36,035 bases of DNA from the NCBI GenBank assembly GCA_040752275.1, contig JBFMFH010000019.1, forward strand, positions 1-36,035, in the 5' to 3' direction. The stretch comes from JBFMFH01 sp040752275 (GTDB lineage Bacteria > Acidobacteriota > Vicinamibacteria > Vicinamibacterales > JAKQTR01). Numbering within the stretch: the stretch's first letter is position 1; every line of letters begins with the position of its first letter. The notes under the pieces are model-generated. The model saw nothing but the letters and a program-made list of their open reading frames with translations. It searched no databases and had not been told where the DNA came from. Position numbers and translations under genes: made by a program. Of this stretch, positions 1 to 6,843 are shown piece by piece.

Positions 1-57
1 GGATCCCGGATCCCGGTTCCTCCGAATCCCGAATCCCGAATCCCGAATCCCGACCCC
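1..57. repeat. 7-nt tandem array (GGATCCC x2, GAATCCC x4)
   Basis: Bases 1-14 are two GGATCCC units, 15-23 a degenerate stretch, and 24-51 four perfect GAATCCC units followed by GACCCC. The array may extend to the left of the window. It lies in frame inside dnaE2. The reverse complement of the same unit (GGGATTC) recurs at 16435-16476. Confidence 0.9.
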
Positions 58-489
58 TGCCCTTTGCCCCCCATGTCCCTCACCGAACGGCTGGTGGCGG
101 ATTACGCGGGCACGCGACTGACGATCGGACCGCATCCGATGGCGCTCCGGCGCCACGAACTGTCGCTGCGCGGGATCCTGCGCGCCATCGATCTGCCGCG
201 CGAACGTCAGGGGCGCCGCATTCGCGTGGCCGGCACGGTCATTACGCGCCAGCGCCCGGGCACGGCCAAAGGGTTCGTGTTCCTGACGCTCGAAGACGAG
301 ACCGGCATCGCCAACATCATCGTGCGCCCCGATGTCTTCATGCGCGAGCGGCTCGCCATTCTCGAGGAGCCATTCCTGATGGTCGAGGGCATCCTGCAGA
401 ACCAGGAAGGGGTCACCTCCGTGCGAGCTGAACGATGTGAAGGGATTCCCGGCGTGCCGGTCGGCGTCGAGTCGCACGACTTCTACTGA
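1..489 (+). CDS. dnaE2: Error-prone DNA polymerase DnaE2, C-terminal end (partial)
   Basis: This is the last ~160 codons of a translesion/error-prone DNA polymerase alpha subunit; the catalytic part lies off the left edge. The frame is open back to base 1. The recognisable part starts at the residues LTERLVADY and continues through GPHPMALRR, RIRVAGTVITRQRPGTAKG and FVFLTLEDETGIANIIV. These are the conserved linker and OB-fold (nucleic-acid-binding) domain found at the C-terminus of DnaE2. A TTG at 64 or ATG at 73 could be read as starts, but the domain cannot stand alone and the upstream frame is open, so I read one gene entering from the left. Bases 1-57, just before the OB-fold, are an in-frame array of 7-nt repeats, which would encode a Pro/Ser/Arg-rich linker. 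In other bacteria DnaE2 works with ImuA/ImuB in SOS mutagenesis; those genes are not visible here. The gene converges on the PrsW-like gene. Confidence 0.85.
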   Translation, partial: GSRIPVPPNPESRIPNPDPCPLPPMSLTERLVADYAGTRLTIGPHPMALRRHELSLRGILRAIDLPRERQGRRIRVAGTVITRQRPGTAKGFVFLTLEDETGIANIIVRPDVFMRERLAILEEPFLMVEGILQNQEGVTSVRAERCEGIPGVPVGVESHDFY

Positions 490-493
490 GCAC

Positions 494-521
494 GGGAACA
501 GGGACCCGGGACCTGAGACCG
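494..521. repeat. Short 7-nt-periodic array (GGGACCC type)
   Basis: Four consecutive heptads read GGGAACA, GGGACCC, GGGACCT, GAGACCG, directly after the dnaE2 stop codon. The unit resembles the reverse complement of the GGTCCCC heptads found inside the FAD/Fe-S oxidoreductase gene at 21540-21567. Confidence 0.65.
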
Positions 522-612
522 GCCCTTCGATGAACTCAGGGCCGCCCAGTGGTTCGACAGGCTCACCGCGCCCTAAGCCCGCCGAAGGGCGAGCACGGTC
601 GAGGGGCGCGCC
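522..612. repeat. REP-like palindromic element between convergent genes
   Basis: GCCCTTCG at 522-529 is exactly complementary to CGAAGGGC at 583-590, and shorter self-complementary pieces lie between them. The right end carries CGGTCGAGGGGC (596-607), which recurs inside the transpeptidase-SpoIID gene at 7703-7714. It fills the space between the dnaE2 and PrsW-like stop codons. It could form a hairpin in both transcripts, although there is no T-tract to mark a classical terminator. Confidence 0.6.
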
Positions 613-620
613 GGGCCGCG

Positions 621-1778
621 CTACGGGACTGGGGGCGGCGCATCGTCGGCTGCAGCCGTACGTGACGCATCGCCGGGGAGGTCCGGAAACGCAGCCCCGG
701 GCCGGACTTCGACCGTGACGTCCTGCACTGGTCCCACCCGCGCGTCCGCCGGCACGAGCGCCCGCAGGTACTCCTGTTCGAGGTCCGGATCCGGCCGCTG
801 GAGCCCCCGCGCGACGCGGTAGCGCAGAAACGCGAGCTCGGCTGCCGCATGATGCACGCGGCGCGCGCGGCGCCAGGCGCGAGGGCCACCGCGCACGAGC
901 GCCCGGGTCGACCCGAGCAGTCGCTGTCGCACCGAACAGACCTCAGCGTACGATGTGGCCGGAAGCAACCCCAGCTCGAACTCCGCCTGGAGATGCTCCC
1001 GCAACAAGTGGCCCTCGCGATGCAGTGACCAGGCCACCACGCCGAGGAGGGCGCCGAAGGCGGGCAGCATGATGAACGCGTAGACGACGAAGAAGACGCA
1101 GCCCGCCTGCGCGCCGGCATTCCAGAGCGCGTGGAGGAGGATCGCCGCGGCCAGTCCCGCCACCGGCGCGGCCCAGCGCACCCATCCCCGGCTGGTCTGA
1201 CGAGCCAGGCCGAGGCCGATGCCGGTCATGCCCGTGAACAGCGGATGTGAATACGGGCTGATCACGCCGCGCAGCGTCACCGTGACAGCCAGTCCCTGCG
1301 TGCCCTCCGTCTGCAGGGCCCGCCCGTAGTAGTCGATGTTCTCCACGAACGCGAAGCCCAACCCCACAAGGGCTGCGTACACCACGCCATCGACCACGCC
1401 GTCGAACTCGTCGCGCCGGCGCGCGAACAGGTAGATGAGCACGACGGACTTCAGGACTTCCTCGGACACCGGAGCTCCGACCATCGTGCTGGCGGCCTCG
1501 CCGATGGTGCTGTCGGCGATGCCGTTGAGCACGCCAGACACAAGGATGGCGACCGACGTGCCCCACAGGAAGGCGAGGACGAGCAGCCCGCGCGGTTCGG
1601 GTTCGAAACGGTCGATCCACAACGCGGCGGCCAGATACAGCGGCAGCGGAAGGGCAGCAGCCAACGCAGCGGCCGTGAACATCTCCCTGCCCAGCGTCGC
1701 GGCACTGCCGACGAGGACGATGGCCGTCAGGGCGACGAGGCTCGGGATCGCGCAGCCGTAGTTCCGGACACGGGCCAT
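621..1778 (-). CDS. PrsW-family intramembrane metalloprotease
   Basis: This is a polytopic membrane protein of 385 residues. Hydrophobic segments run from about residue 10 to 250, followed by a charged, Arg-rich cytoplasmic tail of about 130 residues that ends PPPVP. PrsW-family signatures are visible: DRFEPEPRGLL near 56-65, the glutamate pair in APVSEEVLK (106-107), FAFVENIDYY (Glu146), SHPLFTG (His178) and LLHALWN (His216). The Glu and His residues match the predicted zinc-site residues of the family. In Bacillus, PrsW cleaves the anti-sigma factor RsiW at site 1. Many distant homologues have unknown substrates, and no anti-sigma gene is adjacent here, so the target is open. ATG is the start. 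The long soluble tail is larger than in minimal PrsW proteins and is specific to this branch or unrecognised. Confidence 0.85.
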   Translation of the reverse strand: MARVRNYGCAIPSLVALTAIVLVGSAATLGREMFTAAALAAALPLPLYLAAALWIDRFEPEPRGLLVLAFLWGTSVAILVSGVLNGIADSTIGEAASTMVGAPVSEEVLKSVVLIYLFARRRDEFDGVVDGVVYAALVGLGFAFVENIDYYGRALQTEGTQGLAVTVTLRGVISPYSHPLFTGMTGIGLGLARQTSRGWVRWAAPVAGLAAAILLHALWNAGAQAGCVFFVVYAFIMLPAFGALLGVVAWSLHREGHLLREHLQAEFELGLLPATSYAEVCSVRQRLLGSTRALVRGGPRAWRRARRVHHAAAELAFLRYRVARGLQRPDPDLEQEYLRALVPADARVGPVQDVTVEVRPGAAFPDLPGDASRTAAADDAPPPVP

Positions 1779-1902
1779 CGAATACCTACGTGCCGCCGTC
1801 GCCTGACACCACGCTCTTCCTGGCTCGACCGACGGTGCCGCCGACTTCCTGTCTGTCGGCGGTCGAGGTCACGTCAAACCAACACGTACCGGCCATGGCG
1901 TG

Positions 1903-3459
1903 TCACTTCCCTGCGGTCAGCATGATTTCGACGAGCGCCTCGGGGCTGACCAGTCCTGCGCCCGCGACGGCCCCCACCGGCAGGTTCCCGCCGGCTCTGG
2001 TCTGCATCGCCTCGAGGATCAGCCCGGCCCTCGACAGGTCGGTGACGTAGACCACGCTGTCGATCACGTTCGGCCAGCCCACGCCCGCCAGGGCCATCGT
2101 CCGCTCGAGCCGGTCCAGCGCCTCGCCGGTCTGCGCCACCGCGTCACTACCGGACCCTGGACGCACGCCCAGCATGCCCGACAGGAAGACGCGCCTGCCG
2201 AAGCCGATTGCCGAGCTCAGATTGGGGCTCGGCTGCCCGGGCGAGCCGTCTTCCGCAGGCGTCGTGAACACGAGTCGGGTGCTGCCCGAGGCGGCCATCA
2301 GGGTGATCTCGATCCGGAAGTCCGGGTTGGTGAGCGTGGCTCGAACCGTGGCTCGAGCAGGCGGCGTCTCGGAGACGTACGCGCGGTAGACGTCGTTCAT
2401 CCTCTGGAAATCGGCAATATCGGCGATGAATACGCGAGCGCTCACCACATTGGCGAACGAGAGGCCGGCGGCCTCCAGGAGCGCCGAGGCGCTGTCGAGC
2501 ACCGCCCTGGTCTGGATGGCGATGTCGCCTTCGATTGCCGTCCCGTCCCTGGGACTGCGGGGAACGAGGCCGGACAGGAACACCGTGTCGCCCGCGCGGA
2601 TCCCGTAGCTGTACGGGTTCGACGGCGGCTGCCATCCTCCCGGCAGCAGGACCTCGACATCGACGCCCGGCCTGGCCGCCACGGCGGACACCTGGAGCAG
2701 CGCCGTCGATGATGGAAGTTCGGCCAGCACCGTCGTCCTGGTCGGCGGTCGGGATGTCCACGTGCGGCGCCAGACCTCGTTCAGGCCCGCGAAATCCTCG
2801 GCGCGCTTCAGGTACACACTCGTGGCGACGACCCGATCGAGGTTCGTGCCGAGCCGGACGAGGCGCTTGGAGAGTTCGGCAACGACGTGCGTGGCCTGGC
2901 TCTCGATCGTGTCACCGTCCGCCGGTCCCGGCAGGATGCCCGAGACGTAGATGAAGTCCCCATGCGCGGCGGCGGGCGCGAAAGGCGGAAGGGTTCTCCC
3001 GGAACTCGTCATGGCGTCGGCGTCCGCCGCCGCCCAACCACACAGCGCGCGCACGTCCGACTCCGACACTCGGGCGTCTCCGTGCATGAGGAGGTAGGAG
3101 GGTGGCGGCATCTCGCCGGCCCTGACGATCTCGCACACCTCCTCCAACCTGCGAGCCTGGCGCCGGGTGTCGTAGGTGCGCCACTCCGAGAAATTGAGCG
3201 CAGAGCGGCCTTCCCGGACGTGGTTGGCCACCATCCAGGACACCGGAGCGACTTGGCTGTACCAAGGCCAGCGCGTGGCGTTCGAGTGGCAGTCGAAGCA
3301 GCTGCGCTTGACAATCGCGCTGACGTCGGCCGGGACGCCCTCGCCGGAGTCGAATGCCAGCGTCGGCTCGATCGGAGGGTTCGTGCGGTCCGGGCGGTAG
3401 AGCTGAAGGGCCGCGAGGAGCAGGATGGCCCCGACGGCGAGCTTCCGGGTGAATGGCAT
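1903..3459 (-). CDS. Exported haem-binding protein fused to three tandem RidA domains
   Basis: Residues 5-20 form a signal-anchor or signal peptide. Residues ~25-150 resemble the Haem_bd (cytochrome-like) family: one CFDCH motif at 54-58 for covalent haem, RWPWYSQVAP just after it, and EMPPPSY around Met117 as probable axial ligand. Three RidA (YjgF/YER057c/UK114) folds follow, at about 155-265, 275-395 and 400-518, each with the FIYVSG/VFLSG strand and a V(A/I)xSVYL-like strand. The arginine that in classical RidA holds the carboxylate of the imine substrate is present in repeat 1 (Arg241 in PPTRTTV) and repeat 2 (Arg369 in PPARATV). Repeat 3 has LPVGAVAG there instead. RidA deaminates reactive enamines in the cytoplasm; a periplasmic, haem-linked triple RidA has no function I can name. 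The gene is divergent from the Asp-box gene. Confidence 0.8.
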   Translation of the reverse strand: MPFTRKLAVGAILLLAALQLYRPDRTNPPIEPTLAFDSGEGVPADVSAIVKRSCFDCHSNATRWPWYSQVAPVSWMVANHVREGRSALNFSEWRTYDTRRQARRLEEVCEIVRAGEMPPPSYLLMHGDARVSESDVRALCGWAAADADAMTSSGRTLPPFAPAAAHGDFIYVSGILPGPADGDTIESQATHVVAELSKRLVRLGTNLDRVVATSVYLKRAEDFAGLNEVWRRTWTSRPPTRTTVLAELPSSTALLQVSAVAARPGVDVEVLLPGGWQPPSNPYSYGIRAGDTVFLSGLVPRSPRDGTAIEGDIAIQTRAVLDSASALLEAAGLSFANVVSARVFIADIADFQRMNDVYRAYVSETPPARATVRATLTNPDFRIEITLMAASGSTRLVFTTPAEDGSPGQPSPNLSSAIGFGRRVFLSGMLGVRPGSGSDAVAQTGEALDRLERTMALAGVGWPNVIDSVVYVTDLSRAGLILEAMQTRAGGNLPVGAVAGAGLVSPEALVEIMLTAGK

Positions 3460-3623
3460 GCTGTATCTTAGAGCAAGTGAAACCCCCGTCGTACCCTCGA
3501 ATCGTGCGCCGGCGAGAATACGAGACTACTCCACCGGCGGAACAGCAGGTATTCGTTGCACCAGCGTGCCGGGCTGCCGCAGCATGCTATGACGTGATAT
3601 AGATCCGCCCGTTGGAGGAACTC

Positions 3624-5978
3624 ATGCCTAGCACTCATCGCGTCGTTCGCGCGGCGGCACACCTCGCCGGCCTGGTCCTGGTGGCCATGCTGGCGCCCGC
3701 TGCATCGGGGCAGGGTCCGGTCGCACCGCCGGCTGCCGATTCGGGGTTCAGACTCAGCGGATACGCCCGGCACGTGGCCATGGCTGGACTATCGCCCTTC
3801 AAGGCCCGGACGTGGCAATTCCTCGGGCCGACGAACATCAGCGGGCGCGTCACCGATGTGGCGATCGTCACGCCGAAGGGTAAGTCCTATACAGTGTGGG
3901 TGGCGACCGCGTCGGGCGGAGTGTGGCGTACCGTCAACGAGGGTACCACGTGGGAGCCCGTGTTCGACCAGGCGGCCTCGACGTCGATTGGGGCCCTGGC
4001 CGTGACCCCCGGCCGGCCCGATGCCGTCTGGGTCGGCACCGGCGAGGCGAACATCTTCCGGAGTTCGATGGCCGGCGCCGGCATCTACAAGACCACTGAC
4101 GGCGGGAAGACGTGGCAGCACATGGGCCTCGCGTCGACTCACACCATCGCCCGGATCGTCGTCCACCCCTCGGATGCCGACACGGTGTACGTGGCCGCGT
4201 CCGGACGCGAGTGGACCGACAGCGAGGACCGGGGCGTCTACAAGACCACTGACGGCGGGAAGACGTGGGAGAAGGTGCTCTACGTCAATACCCGGACCGG
4301 CGCCATCGACCTTGTCATGGATCCGGCCGACCCGAAGGTCCTCTACGCCGCCACGTGGCAGCGCGTGCGGAAGAAGTGGAACGATCCCAGGAACGAGGCA
4401 GACTACAACGGCAGCGGCATTCACAAGACGACGGACGGCGGCCGCACGTGGACGGCCACCAGCCAGGGCCTTCCCGAGGCCCGGTTCCGCGGCCGGATCG
4501 GTATCGACATTGCGCGATCGAAGCCGAACGTGCTGTATGCGTTCGTCGACAACTACGACATCACCCGTAAGGCCAAGCCCGGGGAACGCGATGCATACGG
4601 GCGCCAGCGCGCCGACGTCATCAAGGGCGCGGAGGTCTATCGCTCGGACGATGGCGGGGGGGCTTGGCTGAAGGTGAGCGAGTCGAATCAGTACATGGAA
4701 CGCCTGGCGGGGACCTACGGCTGGGTGTTCGGACAGATTCGTGTCGACCCGAACGACGAGAATACCATCTACGTGCTGGGACTCGGGCTGAACCAGTCCA
4801 AGGACGGCGGCAGGACCTTCCAGCCACTGCGTGGCATGCACGGCGACCATCACGCGCTGTGGATCGACCCGGACAACTCGAACTACCTGGTCAATGGGAA
4901 CGACGGTGGCGTGGTGATCTCCTACGACCAGGGGAAGACGTGGCGGCAGTTCCTCGACAACCTGCCGGCCGTGCAGTTCTTCAACGTTTCGTATGACATG
5001 GCCGATCCGTTCCACGTGTTCGGCTCGATCCAGGATCACGGGAGCCGGCGCGGCATGGTCGACCTGCGGCAGGGTCGTGACAGGATCCCGGCACAGGCCT
5101 TCGAGAATGCACCCGGGGGAGAGGGCTCCCGCCATGCCATCGATCCGGTCGACCCGAACATTGTGTACTCGGCCGGTTTCTACCACAACATCAGCCGCAG
5201 CGATCTCTCGCAGGTTGGCGAACGGGGACGTGCCGCGTCGAAAGGCATCACGCCGAGGCTCTCCCCGTCCGACGGAGAACTGCGGGGCCAGTGGCTCACG
5301 CCGATCATCATCTCGCCGCACGACCCGAGCGTCCTGTACTACGGCGGGCAGTACGTCTTCCGATCCTCGAATCGCGGCGACACCTGGGAGAAGATCAGCA
5401 TCGACCTCAGCGGCAACGATCCGAAGAAGCAGGGGGACATCCCTTATCAGACCGTGTTCGCCCTGTCGGAATCACCCATGCGCGCGGGTCTGATCTACGC
5501 CGGCACGGATGACGGGCGCCTGCACGTCACGAGGAACGGCGGCGGGTCGTGGGTCGAAATCACCAGGGGACTCACGCCGGCGCGCTGGGTGTCGAAGGTC
5601 GTGGCCTCCGCCTACGACGAGGGCACCGTCTACGTGTCGCAGAACGGCAAGCGGGACGATGACTTCGGCGTCTATCTGTGGAAGTCGACGGACTTCGGGG
5701 CGACCTGGACGAGCATTGCCGCGAACATCCCGTGCGGGCCCGTCAACGTGGTGACGGAGGATCCGGTGAACCCGGACGTGCTGTATGCCGGCACCGACAT
5801 CGGCGTGTACGTCACGGTGGACGGCGGAGCGACCTGGCACGTGCTCGGCGACAATCTCCCCTCGACCTTCGTGCACGACCTGGTCGTCCACCCCCGCGAT
5901 CGCGTGATCGTGATCGCCACCCACGGCCGCGGCATGTGGGCGATGGACGCCGTCCCGGTGCAGACCTACAAGAGGTAG
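3624..5978 (+). CDS. Secreted sortilin/VPS10-like Asp-box (BNR) repeat protein
   Basis: This is a protein of 784 residues. I chose ATG 3624 because GGAGGA lies 5-10 bases upstream; a TTG at 3612 is inside that ribosome site. Residues 1-30 form a Sec signal peptide ending near AASGQ. The rest is beta-propeller: about eleven Asp-box motifs of the form S/T-x-D-x-G-x-T-W are visible, for example TTDGGKTW twice, TTDGGRTW, SKDGGRTF, SYDQGKTW, STDFGATW and TVDGGATW, usually followed by a P-x-x-P-x-x-(L/V)-Y/W-x-G strand. The protein ends in ATHGRGMWAMD, as these proteins usually do. They are often annotated as glycosyl hydrolases, but Asp-boxes are structural and no sialidase catalytic residues are seen. 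It is likely a surface or periplasmic binding scaffold; the ligand is unknown. The next gene starts one base after the stop. Confidence 0.85.
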   Translation: MPSTHRVVRAAAHLAGLVLVAMLAPAASGQGPVAPPAADSGFRLSGYARHVAMAGLSPFKARTWQFLGPTNISGRVTDVAIVTPKGKSYTVWVATASGGVWRTVNEGTTWEPVFDQAASTSIGALAVTPGRPDAVWVGTGEANIFRSSMAGAGIYKTTDGGKTWQHMGLASTHTIARIVVHPSDADTVYVAASGREWTDSEDRGVYKTTDGGKTWEKVLYVNTRTGAIDLVMDPADPKVLYAATWQRVRKKWNDPRNEADYNGSGIHKTTDGGRTWTATSQGLPEARFRGRIGIDIARSKPNVLYAFVDNYDITRKAKPGERDAYGRQRADVIKGAEVYRSDDGGGAWLKVSESNQYMERLAGTYGWVFGQIRVDPNDENTIYVLGLGLNQSKDGGRTFQPLRGMHGDHHALWIDPDNSNYLVNGNDGGVVISYDQGKTWRQFLDNLPAVQFFNVSYDMADPFHVFGSIQDHGSRRGMVDLRQGRDRIPAQAFENAPGGEGSRHAIDPVDPNIVYSAGFYHNISRSDLSQVGERGRAASKGITPRLSPSDGELRGQWLTPIIISPHDPSVLYYGGQYVFRSSNRGDTWEKISIDLSGNDPKKQGDIPYQTVFALSESPMRAGLIYAGTDDGRLHVTRNGGGSWVEITRGLTPARWVSKVVASAYDEGTVYVSQNGKRDDDFGVYLWKSTDFGATWTSIAANIPCGPVNVVTEDPVNPDVLYAGTDIGVYVTVDGGATWHVLGDNLPSTFVHDLVVHPRDRVIVIATHGRGMWAMDAVPVQTYKR

Positions 5979-5979
5979 C

Positions 5980-6699
5980 GTGGGCCACGTCTTCTACATT
6001 CACGGGTTTGCCTCGTCGGCCCAGTCGACGAAGGCTGCGTTCTTCGCCGACCGGCTGAGGCCGCTGGGCATCGAGTTGCAGTGCCCGGACTTCAACGGGC
6101 CGGACTTCTCGACGCTGACTTCCTCGCGGATGATCTCGCAGCTTGAGGCCGTGATGGCGGCGCTTCCGCCGGGGCCCGTTGCGCTCGTCGGGTCGAGCAT
6201 GGGCGGGTTCGTGGCGTTCCACGCCGCCGTCCGCCAGGCCTCGCGGCGGGCTCGGCGGGAGTGTGTGTCGCATCCCATCGATCGGCTCGTCTTGCTGGCG
6301 CCGGCCTTCGAGTTCGGGCGGTCCCGCTTCGGGACGCTCGACGAAGAGGGCGTCGCGCGCTGGAAGGAGAGCGATCGGCTGGACGTGTTCCACCACGGCG
6401 AGAAGCGGGTCCTGCCGCTGACCTTCGCCATCTTCGAAGATGCGCAACGCTGGGATTCGTTTGCCGAGGAGGTGCCGGTCCCGACACTCATCTTCCAGGG
6501 CTCGCGCGACGAGGCGGTCGAACCGGCGATGGTGCGCCGCTTCGCGGCACCTCGTCCACTCGTGACGCTTCGGATGCTCGACGACGACCACCTGCTGATG
6601 GCGAACATCGATCTGGTTTGGCGCGAGACCGCCACGTTCCTGGGCCTGCCGCTGCTTCGTGCCGGGTCGTCACCGGTGGTTCCGGGCGCAGGGCGCTAG
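5980..6699 (+). CDS. YqiA/YcfP-like alpha/beta-fold esterase
   Basis: The protein has 239 residues and starts at GTG one base after the preceding stop, so it is probably cotranscribed with the Asp-box gene. It begins directly with the first strand and oxyanion region of small alpha/beta hydrolases (VFYIHGFASS, residues 4-13). The nucleophile elbow is GSSMGG with Ser73, the acid is probably Asp177 in FQGSRDEAV, and the histidine is His204 in DDDHLL. Family size (about 190-240) and the HGF and GSSMGG motifs match the YqiA/YcfP group, which have weak acyl-esterase activity and no settled physiological role. No signal peptide is seen, so it is likely cytoplasmic. Confidence 0.75.
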   Translation: MGHVFYIHGFASSAQSTKAAFFADRLRPLGIELQCPDFNGPDFSTLTSSRMISQLEAVMAALPPGPVALVGSSMGGFVAFHAAVRQASRRARRECVSHPIDRLVLLAPAFEFGRSRFGTLDEEGVARWKESDRLDVFHHGEKRVLPLTFAIFEDAQRWDSFAEEVPVPTLIFQGSRDEAVEPAMVRRFAAPRPLVTLRMLDDDHLLMANIDLVWRETATFLGLPLLRAGSSPVVPGAGR

Positions 6700-6843
6700 T
6701 CGTCGACCCCGAGCGGCGGCCTGGCGGTCGGGACGCGGCCTTCAGGTGTGGCCCGCGCTCTTCAGCCCGCGGGTCAAGGGGCAGGCGGCGAGCCGGGGAG
6801 CCTCGGATGATGTCGTGCACGGGAACATTGCGGTGCAACCGTC

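Noticed and set aside
3789..5321. Long open frame (about 510 codons) on the minus strand opposite the Asp-box gene
   Set aside because: It mirrors the codon positions of a well-supported gene; the product is Val/Arg/His-rich with no family features. It is a GC-rich antisense shadow.
3624..5978. Sialidase or other glycoside hydrolase assignment for the BNR protein
   Set aside because: Only structural Asp-boxes are seen; the arginine triad and nucleophile of sialidases are not apparent.
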